From Methylocystis silviterrae (GTDB taxonomy: Bacteria > Pseudomonadota > Alphaproteobacteria > Rhizobiales > Beijerinckiaceae), in contig NZ_JABVWW010000004.1 in the NCBI RefSeq assembly GCF_013350005.1, forward strand, positions 248,001 to 312,000: a stretch of DNA of 64,000 nucleotides, written 5' to 3'. Positions 50,710 through 59,047 of this stretch are shown one piece after another (the first letter of the stretch is position 1; every line of letters begins with the position of its first letter). Below the pieces are notes generated by a model. The model saw only the letters and a program-made list of their open reading frames with translations, did no database searches and was not told where the DNA came from. A program made the position numbers and the translations under genes.

Positions 50710-52227
50710 ATGAACTTCGCCAGCAAACAAATACCGGCCCAGCCATCGCCGCCGACGTGTCTGCCCTGGCCGCGTGAGATCGTCGACAGAGCTGGTTGGC
50801 TCGCTTTCGCCGAAAGTCTTGCGAGAGGCGAGCGCGAACTCCTCAGCCTCTGGGGCGAGAGTTCGAGCGTTCACATGGCGGTGCTCGAAGAGCGGGAGCC
50901 GCGCCTGCGCATTGTCACGTTGGACTGCCCCAAGGGCTCCTTTCCATCCGTCGGGCGATTGCATCCGCCGGCGTCGAGGCTCGAGCGCGCGATCCGCGAT
51001 CTTTATGGCCTGCGAGCCGAAAACGCGCCCGACGAGCGGCCCTGGCTCGATCATGGCCGTTGGGGCGTGCGTCATCCTTGCAACGACCCCGAAAAGATCG
51101 ACTCCGCCAGTGACAGCTACGCGTTCCTTCCCGCAGAAGGCGAACCGCTCCACCAGATACCGGTCGGACCCGTGCACGCCGGCATTATCGAGCCGGGCCA
51201 TTTCCGCTTCTCAGCCAATGGCGAAACCGTCGTGCGGCTTGAGGAGCGGTTTGGCTTCGTGCACAAGGGCGTCGATCAACTGATGGCCGGCGCCTCGATC
51301 GAGCGCGCCGCGCGTCTCGCGGCGCGCGTGTCCGGCGACAGCACGGTCGCCTATAGCCTCGCCTTTTCGCAGGCGATCGAAGCGGCGTTCGACGTCAATG
51401 TTCCGCCGCGCGCGACATATCTGCGCGCGCTGATGGCTGAACTCGAACGGCTCGCCAATCATTTCGGCGATATCGGCGCCATCTGTAACGACGCGGCCTT
51501 CGCATTGATGCATGCGCAGTGCGGCATCGTCCGCGAACGCATCTTGAGAAAAGCGGCAAGTTGCTTCGGGCACCGCCTGATGATGGATCGCATCGCGCCG
51601 GGAGGCGTTGTCGTCGATTTGGAGCAAGAGAACGTCGCGGCGCTTTTCACGCTGATCGAGTGGATCGAGCTCATGACTCCGCGCCTGATCGCGCTCTTCG
51701 GCGACACGACGTCGCTGCAGGATCGAACCGTCGGAACCGGCGTCGTCAGTGAGGCGCTCGCAAAGCAATATGCGTGCGGGGGCTATGTCGGACGCGCCTC
51801 CGGCCGGACATTCGACGCGCGCAAGGCGATCGGTTACGCCCCCTACCCGCAGCTGACGTTCGAGATCGGCGCCGCGAAGGGAGGCGACGTCGACGCGCGC
51901 GTCTGGGTCCGGTTCGATGAAATCCGAGCCTCGCTGCGAATCGTCAGACAGATTCTCGACGAGGCGCCGGAGGGTCCGATCATCGCCGCATGGACGCTGC
52001 CCGAAGACTGGACGCGCGAAGGCGCCGCGCTCGTCGAAGGATTTCGCGGCGATATATTTGTCTGGCTGCGCATTCGCGCTGACGGCGTGGTCCAGCGCTG
52101 TCATTTGCGCGATCCGTCCTGGTTCCAGTGGCCGCTGCTCGAAGCGGCGATCAAGGACAACATCGTCGCCGACTTCCCCCTCTGCAACAAATCTTTCAAC
52201 TGTTCCTACTCGGGGCATGATCTCTAG
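50710..52227 (+). CDS. Hydrogenase-like large subunit lacking Ni-Fe ligands (NuoC-NuoD/HycE-like)
   Basis: The 505-residue protein fuses a NuoC-like part (about 45-120) with a NuoD/HycE-like large subunit (HFRFSANGETVVRLEERFGFVHKGVDQLMAG onward). In active group 4 hydrogenases the N-terminal motif is RVCGxC; here it is RVSGDS, with Ser208 and Ser211 and Tyr215 where His is usual. The C-terminal DPCxxC is replaced by NCSYSG (residues 497-502), so those cysteines are Ser499 and Gly502. All four metal-binding cysteines are gone and no protease-cleaved tail follows. It cannot hold a Ni-Fe site and belongs to the energy-converting-hydrogenase-related (Ehr) group. AAGGAT precedes the ATG. Confidence 0.9.
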   Translation: MNFASKQIPAQPSPPTCLPWPREIVDRAGWLAFAESLARGERELLSLWGESSSVHMAVLEEREPRLRIVTLDCPKGSFPSVGRLHPPASRLERAIRDLYGLRAENAPDERPWLDHGRWGVRHPCNDPEKIDSASDSYAFLPAEGEPLHQIPVGPVHAGIIEPGHFRFSANGETVVRLEERFGFVHKGVDQLMAGASIERAARLAARVSGDSTVAYSLAFSQAIEAAFDVNVPPRATYLRALMAELERLANHFGDIGAICNDAAFALMHAQCGIVRERILRKAASCFGHRLMMDRIAPGGVVVDLEQENVAALFTLIEWIELMTPRLIALFGDTTSLQDRTVGTGVVSEALAKQYACGGYVGRASGRTFDARKAIGYAPYPQLTFEIGAAKGGDVDARVWVRFDEIRASLRIVRQILDEAPEGPIIAAWTLPEDWTREGAALVEGFRGDIFVWLRIRADGVVQRCHLRDPSWFQWPLLEAAIKDNIVADFPLCNKSFNCSYSGHDL

Positions 52228-52239
52228 GACACGCGCGCG

Positions 52240-52755
52240 ATGCAGAAATTCTTGCTTCAGGGCCTGCTCCGCCGCGCTCTGACCGAACAGGCCCCCATTC
52301 CGAATCCGACGTCGATCGCGGAACTTGGCTACACGCTGGGACGCACCGCGCGCCAAAAACTGGGCCGAAGTCTGTCGATCCGCGAAGTCGACGCGGGCTC
52401 CTGCAATGGTTGCGAGCTGGAGATCCACGCGCTCAACAACGCCTATTACGATCTCGAGAGATTCGGCATGCGCTTCGTGGCGTCGCCACGTCACGCCGAC
52501 GTCTTGCTCGTCACCGGACCGGTGACGAAAAACATGCGCGAAGCGCTTGAGCGAACCTATGCGGCGACGCCGGATCCAAAATGGGTGATCGCCGTCGGCG
52601 ACTGCGCCTTTGACGGCGGCGTTTATTGCGAGAGCTACGCATGCGTCGGCGCCGTCGCGAAAGTCGTCCCCGTCGATCTTCATATTCGCGGCTGTCCGCC
52701 TGATCCGACGACGCTGCTCAAGGGGCTGATCGCCTTCGTTGAAACGATGAGCTGA
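52240..52755 (+). CDS. Complex-I/hydrogenase-4-like small subunit (NuoB/HyfI-like, [4Fe-4S])
   Basis: The 171-residue protein is homologous to NuoB/HycG. The cubane ligands are intact: Cys55 and Cys58 in AGSCNGCELE, Cys122 in VGDCAFDGGVYC and Cys152 in IRGCPPDPTTLL, matching the proximal/N2 cluster. Two extra cysteines (130 and 135) lie between. It starts 12 bases after the large-subunit stop and ends the tightly packed operon. No HycB/HyfA/HyfH-type ferredoxin gene follows, so the electron donor or acceptor of the cluster is unknown. Confidence 0.92.
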   Translation: MQKFLLQGLLRRALTEQAPIPNPTSIAELGYTLGRTARQKLGRSLSIREVDAGSCNGCELEIHALNNAYYDLERFGMRFVASPRHADVLLVTGPVTKNMREALERTYAATPDPKWVIAVGDCAFDGGVYCESYACVGAVAKVVPVDLHIRGCPPDPTTLLKGLIAFVETMS

Positions 52756-53012
52756 ACGACTCCGCCGAGACCCGCTTCGGCCGCGAATGTGGCGATGTGC
52801 TGTCCCCCGGCCGATTCTCGAAATGCGCGAGCAATATTTCCTCGCACGAGAAAAACTCGGGAAAAACCTACGTACGAAAACTTGGCTAGAACGAGAGCGC
52901 GCTTCGCGCTTCGCATATGCGAGTCGCGGCGTTCCACGCGATGAACTTGCTGTCTTGATCCGCGGCGAAGCGCACGCCGTTCACGCGAATAAAGACGCAA
53001 TCGGGGCTAGTC

Positions 53013-54761
53013 ATGAATCTCCCAGGCTGGAAGCATGTCGCGGCAAGCGGGCTTGTCGCGGTTTTCTCGACAACGGCGGCGCATGCCGCCTCAAGCGACG
53101 CGATTGAGGCGAGGCTGCGAGTGCTGGAGGCGGAGATTGCAAAACTGCGGCGAGAGGCTCGCCAGGCCAAAGCAGAAGCCCAGCAGGCGACTCAGTCCGC
53201 TCAACGAAGCGTGGCGAAGGCCGAGGCGGCGCAAACCGCGACGCCGCTCATGCCGCCGGTTTTTGTCGCATTCAAGAACGGCCTGTTCGTCGAAAGCGCG
53301 GACAAAGCCTACAGCTTCAAGATTGGCGGGCGCATGCAGTTCGATGGCGGCGGCGCGGCGCAGCCGCTCAATGGCTGGTCAGGCCAGGCCGGCGTGCGCC
53401 AGGTGCGTCTCGAAGTGGAGGGCAAGGCTGCAAAATACTGGTTCTACAAACTGCAATATGATTTCGCCGGCTCGCAATATGGCACGCCCTTCAATGCGCC
53501 AGTTCAGGGAGGCATTCGCGACTTCTATCTTGGCGTACAACATCCCATTCTCGCGCTGCCATTCACGAAGGAGCCAGCCTTCATCCATATCGGCAGCTAT
53601 TTCGAACCCTTCAGCCTCGAATTCACCGCGTCCTCGCGGTTCCGCGACTTCATCGAACGCGCCATGGCGGTCGAAGCCATCGCGCCCAGCCGCCACCTTG
53701 GCGCGGCGATCGGCGCTTATGGCGACAATTGGACCGCCAAGGGCGGCATCTTCACCACGAGCTTCGAAGATTTGAACACAAACCCCGCAGTCGGCGCGCC
53801 GCCGTTAATCGGCATTCCGGCGCGCGCCGGTTGGGTCCCCACAGGCGGCGGCCAATATTTCGATCTGACAGGCCGATTGACCTACGCGCCGATCATGACT
53901 GAACATGATCTGCTGCATGTCGGCGTGTCGGGCCGCTATCACCAGCCAAACAGCGCCACGGGATTATCCGACGATCGCGTGCTGCGGATCGGCAACCGCA
54001 TTCGCTCGGAAGCCTATATCCTCAATCAAGGGCTGCTCGGCACGCCGGATCTCTCGTGTGGCTCCGTCGCTCTGCCGGGATGGACGTCGGCCGCCGCGGC
54101 GCATTGCGTCAATAGCGTCGAGTCCTTCGGCGTGGAGCTGTCCGCGGCGCATGGGCCGTTCTCGCTGCAGGCCGAGTATCTGGGGCAGCAGGTCAATCGC
54201 AACACGACCAATATCGCGCTCGCGCGCCTCGCGGGCGCTTTCGCGCCGGGCGGCGCCTCGCATTATTTCAGCGGCTTTTATCTCTACGGGCAATGGTACC
54301 TGACCGGCGAGGAGCGCGCCGCCGCATATGACGTGACGAACAAAATCGGCGCGAACTTCAATCAGATCACGATCAAGCATCCGATGAGCGCCGGCGGCTT
54401 TGGCGCACTTGGGCTCGCCGCGCGCTACAGCGCGCTCAATCTCAACAGCGGACCCTATAGCGGCTCAAGCCTCTACAACATGCTCGCCTATACGACGCTC
54501 ATCGCGCCCAATCCAGCCGCGGCCTCCTATATCGCCAACGCTGGCGTGGTCGGCGGCCGCCAGCAAAACGTCACTCTGGGACTCAACTGGTATCCCGACA
54601 ATGGATTCCATTTTCAGTTCAACTGGGTCCATGTGCTGCAGGCCTCCGCGCCGCTCAATGATTACGCCTTGTTCACAACCGGCGTTCCGACGCGGCAAGG
54701 CCCCTATTTCAACGGCGCCCATCCCGATCTCTTCGAAGCGCGCGCGCAGGTCTATTGGTAG
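53013..54761 (+). CDS. OprO/OprP-like outer-membrane porin with N-terminal coiled coil
   Basis: The 582-residue protein has a signal peptide (GLVAVFSTTAAHAAS, cleavage near 25) and a coiled-coil segment at about 28-75 (AIEARLRVLEAEIAKLRREARQAKAEAQQATQ). A beta-barrel follows, starting FKIGGRMQFDGG and containing RQVRLEVEGKAAKYWFYKLQYDFAG and FIHIGSYFEPFSLEFTASSRFRDFIERAMAVEA. It ends in a terminal aromatic (QVYW) as BAM substrates do. This is the phosphate/anion-selective OprP family pattern; selectivity is unproven. It lies 257 bases after the complex-I-like operon in the same direction, so an anion-uptake link is attractive. The ribosome-binding site is weak. Confidence 0.85.
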   Translation: MNLPGWKHVAASGLVAVFSTTAAHAASSDAIEARLRVLEAEIAKLRREARQAKAEAQQATQSAQRSVAKAEAAQTATPLMPPVFVAFKNGLFVESADKAYSFKIGGRMQFDGGGAAQPLNGWSGQAGVRQVRLEVEGKAAKYWFYKLQYDFAGSQYGTPFNAPVQGGIRDFYLGVQHPILALPFTKEPAFIHIGSYFEPFSLEFTASSRFRDFIERAMAVEAIAPSRHLGAAIGAYGDNWTAKGGIFTTSFEDLNTNPAVGAPPLIGIPARAGWVPTGGGQYFDLTGRLTYAPIMTEHDLLHVGVSGRYHQPNSATGLSDDRVLRIGNRIRSEAYILNQGLLGTPDLSCGSVALPGWTSAAAAHCVNSVESFGVELSAAHGPFSLQAEYLGQQVNRNTTNIALARLAGAFAPGGASHYFSGFYLYGQWYLTGEERAAAYDVTNKIGANFNQITIKHPMSAGGFGALGLAARYSALNLNSGPYSGSSLYNMLAYTTLIAPNPAAASYIANAGVVGGRQQNVTLGLNWYPDNGFHFQFNWVHVLQASAPLNDYALFTTGVPTRQGPYFNGAHPDLFEARAQVYW

Positions 54762-54861
54762 ACGATCCGCCGACGCCCCCACAGCTCTTCAGCCCGTAGA
54801 AGGAACGGGCGCTCAAGACGCGCGCCGTATCGCTGTTTTGGAGCGCGCTTGCCCATGCGCT

Positions 54862-55887
54862 TCATTGTTCGAAAGCCCATATCCGGCTCCAATCGCTTTT
54901 CATGCTGATGACGAACCAACCCTGCCGCTTCGCCTCATCATGCAAAGACTGAGGAAAAGCCCCAATTCTGGTGTCGGGCAATCCGAGCGCCGGACCATAG
55001 GCGTATTCGCGCTGAGCGTCGTCGTGCAAAACCAACATTCCGAATCGCGCGCCGTCCCCCGACGTCGTGTATTCAAGCATCTGCCGGTCGCCCGTTGAGT
55101 TCCCGAATGCGGCGCGCGGCCGACGACCGATCATCAAATGGATGGCCTCCGGCTTGCCGACTCCGACGTCGCTGAGCAGCGTTTCGGGGCTCTCGATCAG
55201 AACGGGACGCCCGCGCTTGTCATAACGGTAGCTTACGCTCTCGAGAGTCCCGACAACCTGCTCGGGCGGAACGCCATAGGTCTGCTCTGCATAGACTCGC
55301 ACGAAATCTTGCCCGCCTCCGGTGACGATGTAGGTCTTATAGCCGTTGGCGCGCAGATGCTTCATCAGCTCGAGCATCGGCAGATACGTCAGTTCGGTGT
55401 AGCGGCGACCCCAGCGCGGGTGTCTCGCTGTCTCGAGCCATTTTTCCGCGTCGGCTCTAAACTGCTCTACGCTCATGCCGCTGAGCGGCGCGGTCATGAT
55501 CTTGATGAGGTCCTTCGTCGAAAGCTTCGATATCGCCTCCATGTTGCGTGAGAGCGCCGTCTTGAAGGGCTCGACCTTCGCTAGCGCCGGTTTCGCCTTT
55601 ACGACGGCGGGCAGGCGATCCAGGCAATACATCAACTGCGGATATATCGGATGAGACGCCCATAGCGTGCCATCCTGATCGAAGACCGCGATGCGCTCCT
55701 CGGGCGGGGCGAATTTTGTACTGGATGGATCGGTCGTCGCTCGAATGAATTCAACGATTGCATGTTTGGTCGGACCTTCGTTCCATGACGGAAGCGGATC
55801 GCTTCCCGCCCTGACAGACGATCCCGCCAACAGGAATGCTGTGGCCATCACAGCAAACAGGAAGCCTAATCTAACCAGCGCTTTCAT
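54862..55887 (-). CDS. Secreted HAD-family acid phosphatase-like hydrolase
   Basis: The 341-residue protein has a signal peptide (MKALVRLGFLFAVMATAFLLAGSSVRA). The HAD core has motif I IAVFDQDGTLW (nucleophile and acid Asp), motif II TYIVTGGGQDF and motif III/IV in GVGKPEAIHLMIGRRPRAAFGNSTGDRQMLEYT. It fits a nonspecific periplasmic phosphatase that frees phosphate from small phosphoesters. GGGAGGA precedes two adjacent ATGs (55890 and 55887); the second has better spacing. It converges on the porin gene, so the two may serve phosphate or anion acquisition. Confidence 0.85.
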   Translation of the reverse strand: MKALVRLGFLFAVMATAFLLAGSSVRAGSDPLPSWNEGPTKHAIVEFIRATTDPSSTKFAPPEERIAVFDQDGTLWASHPIYPQLMYCLDRLPAVVKAKPALAKVEPFKTALSRNMEAISKLSTKDLIKIMTAPLSGMSVEQFRADAEKWLETARHPRWGRRYTELTYLPMLELMKHLRANGYKTYIVTGGGQDFVRVYAEQTYGVPPEQVVGTLESVSYRYDKRGRPVLIESPETLLSDVGVGKPEAIHLMIGRRPRAAFGNSTGDRQMLEYTTSGDGARFGMLVLHDDAQREYAYGPALGLPDTRIGAFPQSLHDEAKRQGWFVISMKSDWSRIWAFEQ

Positions 55888-56169
55888 CATTCCTCCCTTA
55901 AGCCGAAAGTCGTCCAAAGAGCGCCTCTCGCGAGGTCGCATGTCCGCGCTAACCAATGGTTGGCGATAGACGATGGGCGGGGCCATTTACAAGCGATTTG
56001 CGTGGTCGATTGTGGTCGTCATCCCCATCGCGAAACATGAATCGCCTTCGAGCCCGGCGCCGCGTCTTTTGGAGCAGTTGCTTCGCCCGAAGATCTATTG
56101 AGAGCCATAAGCGCCGCGACAAATTTGCAACGCTTGGCGCAATTCGTCGATGAAAGACGCGAGAAGATC
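55888..56169. other. Intergenic region with no recognised gene
   Basis: About 280 bases lie between the HAD phosphatase start and the EcfG-type promoter. It should contain the phosphatase promoter on the minus strand. I see no convincing small gene, repeat or RNA in it. Confidence 0.5.
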
Positions 56170-56194
56170 GGAACAGAGCTTGATTTCATTCGTT
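56170..56194 (+). promoter_or_regulatory. EcfG-type (general stress response) promoter
   Basis: GGAAC at 56170-56174 and CGTT at 56191-56194 are separated by exactly 16 bases, the consensus spacing and sequence of alphaproteobacterial EcfG/SigT promoters. It points at the 58-codon gene starting at 56257, about 60 bases downstream. No other site of this quality was seen in the intergenic regions I scanned. Confidence 0.7.
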
Positions 56195-56256
56195 GTTAGG
56201 ATGACGCTCCTAAATAGGTTGTTCAGTGGTCCGTCTCTTAAAGAAGGAGATTTCCA

Positions 56257-56433
56257 ATGACCGCCAGGAAGCTTCAGCGAAGGCGAAGCGCGATCAGATC
56301 GCTTCTCCAGAACCTCGAAACGCGTCCATTCTGCGAAGATCATTTGCCGCACTCCGGCGGATGGCTGAGCCAGCCTCGGCCGAAGCTGTCGCGCGGCTCA
56401 TCCAGCGTCGGCAGCCAAGGCGATCGCCGATAG
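56257..56433 (+). CDS. Small 58-residue protein under an EcfG-type promoter
   Basis: AAGAAGGAG ends seven bases before the ATG, an excellent ribosome-binding site, and an EcfG promoter lies further upstream. The peptide (MTARKLQRRRSAIRSLLQNL at the start, ending GSQGDRR) is basic, with one Cys and no transmembrane segment. No family is recognised. Its coding status rests on the promoter, ribosome-binding site and ATG together rather than on homology. A hairpin at 56502-56537 could end its transcript. Confidence 0.5.
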   Translation: MTARKLQRRRSAIRSLLQNLETRPFCEDHLPHSGGWLSQPRPKLSRGSSSVGSQGDRR

Positions 56434-56501
56434 ATATTTGCCGCGGCGCTTGTGAGCGTCTCAGCCGCGCCAGCATTGGACGCGGAGAGCGTTCCGCAAA
56501 C

Positions 56502-56537
56502 GAACGCCCCGACCGTCGATGTAACGGCGGGGCGTTC
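56502..56537. terminator. Hairpin between the small stress gene and the convergent HWE kinase
   Basis: GAACGCCCCG (56502-56511) and CGGGGCGTTC (56528-56537) form a perfect 10-bp stem with a 16-base loop between convergent genes. There is no T-run, so it is a structural or factor-assisted terminator at best. Confidence 0.5.
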
Positions 56538-56623
56538 TGCGTAGAGCGGCAAAGGTCGCATGCAGCCTCGATAGAGGGGCCTTGGAGGCGGCAGCAGCTG
56601 TTGCTGCGGCGCTACTTTTCGGC

Positions 56624-58882
56624 TCAGGGGGATTCCGGGGCCTCCAGCACATTCTCAATCGGGCAGTCGAAGTCCCAGACGACGCCTGCGCTGTCGTATT
56701 GGAGCCTTGCATCCCCTCTGAGGTTCAGTCTGATCATGTCACGAATGACTATGGACCCGAAGCCGTTACGCGCGGGCGGAACGACCGTGGGACCCTCCGT
56801 CTCACGCCAGCGCATCGTGAAACGCCGGCCTTCGCCATCGTGCTCGCGGACGCCCCATTCGATGTCAACGCGGCCATCCGAGTTGGACAGAGCGCCATAT
56901 TTGACGGCGTTGGTCGCCAGCTCATGCAGCGCCATGCTGAAAGATTGCGACGCCGCGGCCAAGATGATCAGCGGCGGGCCGTTTAGCCCGATGCGATCGC
57001 CGATCAAATCCTCCAGATGAGCGAGCTGCGAGCGCACGAGATCGCTTAGCGGGACGCCTTGCCAATCGCTGGCGACCAGCAGGTCCTGGTTCGCGGCGAG
57101 AGACAAAATGCGCTCTTGAAACGTCTCCTCGAAGTCGCGTCCTGGATTGCCCGCGGTCGCTCGTGCGATGGCCAGCACGATGCTCAACATGTTTTTCGAG
57201 CGATGATTGAGCTCGCGCATGAGAAGAGCGCGCTGTTCCTCCGCGCGCACGCGCTCAGTCACGTCCCTCGACAGCACGGCGACTCTTGGGCTTTCCGCTT
57301 CCTCGACGCGGAAGACAAAGGCGTCGTAGATCTTGCCGAGCGCGCGCGCTCTGCGGACGCGTTCGGCGTTCCCGGACACCCCGACTCTGCCGATCGTATC
57401 GATCCAGTCCTTTTCCAGGCTGGGCGCAAGCTCGCGACCGCTCCGCCCTTCAACGTTCTTCAGCCCGGTAATAGCCACAAATGCTGGATTGACTTCAAGG
57501 AAGCGGTAGTCGACCGCATGGTCATAGAGCGGCTCGACCACCGTGAAGCTTTCGTCAATGGATTCGAACAGCAGGCGATAGCGCGACTCGCTGGCGCGCA
57601 GCGCCTCCTCCGCGCGCGCCCGCTCAATCGCCGACCACGTTCGCTCGGCGACATCTTCGGCGACCGCCGCCTGAGCGGCGCTCCACGTCCGCGGTCGCCG
57701 CGAGTGAACGGTAACCACCGCGACCAGCCGGTCGTCCTTGACCAGCGGCGCGGCCAGAAAAGCGGAAATCGAACGGCTTTCGAATGACCTTAGGGTCTCA
57801 GGCGCCGCCGTGCGCGGGTCGTTGCGAACGTCGCTGACGACGATTGTTCTGCCGCGCTTGAGGTCCGCGATCAGGGCCTCTCCCCAACTCTCGAGACGAT
57901 GGCGCCCGGCGTTGCTTGGCGCCGCGCCGTCGTTCCAGTCGTGCTCAACAGTTGCGTAGTCGCCGGTCTCGTCGATCTCCGCATAGGCCGCTTGGGTGGC
58001 CTTGAGATGTCGGCCCAGGACCTCGCTGGCCGCAGCCTGAATCGCCACGGGATCCGCCAACGGGCGCAATCGGTCATTCAGATCGATGAGGAGATTTTGC
58101 CGAACCTCGCGGTCCCGACGGTTCACCTCGCACGTCAGTTGCTCCATCGTGTCACTTATGGCGAGAACGATCAGGTTAAGCTGGTCGAGCCGACGGCCGT
58201 TCACCAGCATCACCCGAGGACCGAACCCTTGGACCACATGTTCGATCTGGTAGTCGTCGAAACTCTGGCGGCGAGGGAGAATGTCCTCAAGCAGCCGTCG
58301 CAGCTCCGGGGTGTCCCACTGGCCATTGTCCAGCTCGTAAACGAGACGTCCTTCCGTCTCCTTGGGATCTCCCCCGAAGAGTCGATAGAAGGGCCGATTC
58401 GCCGAGTGAACCGTGAGGTCCGCGTGGAGAACCAGCAGCGCTTCACGCACGCTGTCGATCAGTTTCTTTGAAAATTCGATCTGGCCTTCGAGTTCACGAC
58501 GAAGCCGCTCACACTCGCTCTCGTCGGATATCGCAAGCAGGATGCAATCTTTTTCATCTGGCCTGCGGATGCGCTTGGCGTTGAGCCGCATGATGCGACG
58601 GCCGACACGTTCGAAGTCATGTTCGACGCGGCAATCCTCGACCGTACTGCTTCGCTCAACAATTTGCTCTAGCAGCCGGCGCAGCTCCGGGATGTCCCAC
58701 AGCCCGTCGCAAAGCTCATAAACCGGCCGGCCGACTGTCTCCTCGCGCGTCATCTGAAACTGACTGAGGAACGCGTCATTGGCGACCTCGACCGTGAGCT
58801 GTGAATCAAGCGCCAGCAGCGGCAAGCCCACGGTCTCAAGGATCGAGCTCGCATAGGCGGAAATGTCCGTCTCGGTTGACAT
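56624..58882 (-). CDS. HWE-family sensor histidine kinase with PAS and GAF domains
   Basis: The cytoplasmic kinase has 752 residues and no transmembrane helix. Modules in order are PAS1 about 10-120 (LALDSQLTVEVANDAFLSQFQMT), PAS2 about 140-250 (LVLHADLTVHSANRPFYRLFGGD), GAF about 275-430, PAS3 about 440-560 (YRFLEVNPAFVAITGLKNVEG) and the HWE kinase domain. The HWE domain has phosphoacceptor His in LMRELNHRSKNMLSIVLAIAR, N-box ALHELATNAVKYGALSN and the WxE signature in MRWRETEGP. HWE/HisKA2 kinases commonly feed the PhyR-NepR-EcfG stress pathway. The ATG at 58882 is preferred; a TTG at 59017 lacks support. PAS1 and PAS2 share the EGRxVYELxxGxWDxPELRRLLE motif, which suggests an internal duplication. 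Confidence 0.9.
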   Translation of the reverse strand: MSTETDISAYASSILETVGLPLLALDSQLTVEVANDAFLSQFQMTREETVGRPVYELCDGLWDIPELRRLLEQIVERSSTVEDCRVEHDFERVGRRIMRLNAKRIRRPDEKDCILLAISDESECERLRRELEGQIEFSKKLIDSVREALLVLHADLTVHSANRPFYRLFGGDPKETEGRLVYELDNGQWDTPELRRLLEDILPRRQSFDDYQIEHVVQGFGPRVMLVNGRRLDQLNLIVLAISDTMEQLTCEVNRRDREVRQNLLIDLNDRLRPLADPVAIQAAASEVLGRHLKATQAAYAEIDETGDYATVEHDWNDGAAPSNAGRHRLESWGEALIADLKRGRTIVVSDVRNDPRTAAPETLRSFESRSISAFLAAPLVKDDRLVAVVTVHSRRPRTWSAAQAAVAEDVAERTWSAIERARAEEALRASESRYRLLFESIDESFTVVEPLYDHAVDYRFLEVNPAFVAITGLKNVEGRSGRELAPSLEKDWIDTIGRVGVSGNAERVRRARALGKIYDAFVFRVEEAESPRVAVLSRDVTERVRAEEQRALLMRELNHRSKNMLSIVLAIARATAGNPGRDFEETFQERILSLAANQDLLVASDWQGVPLSDLVRSQLAHLEDLIGDRIGLNGPPLIILAAASQSFSMALHELATNAVKYGALSNSDGRVDIEWGVREHDGEGRRFTMRWRETEGPTVVPPARNGFGSIVIRDMIRLNLRGDARLQYDSAGVVWDFDCPIENVLEAPESP

Positions 58883-59047
58883 GCCTACCGAACTCAGATC
58901 GACGATCGCCCTCGCGAAAGGTAACGCGTTTTGACGTGAGAGGAACCCCGTAATGCGAAAGGTAGGCGGGCAAGGGGGTGCGATCGTCTGGCGAATCTCG
59001 ATTATGATGTCCTTCAATCGCCATTAACTGTCGATTCGAGGGGAACC

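Noticed and set aside
43790-52755. Annotating the operon as hydrogenase-4 or formate hydrogenlyase
   Set aside because: The large subunit lacks all Ni-Fe cysteines, no formate dehydrogenase, ferredoxin subunits, hyp maturation genes or maturation protease are present.
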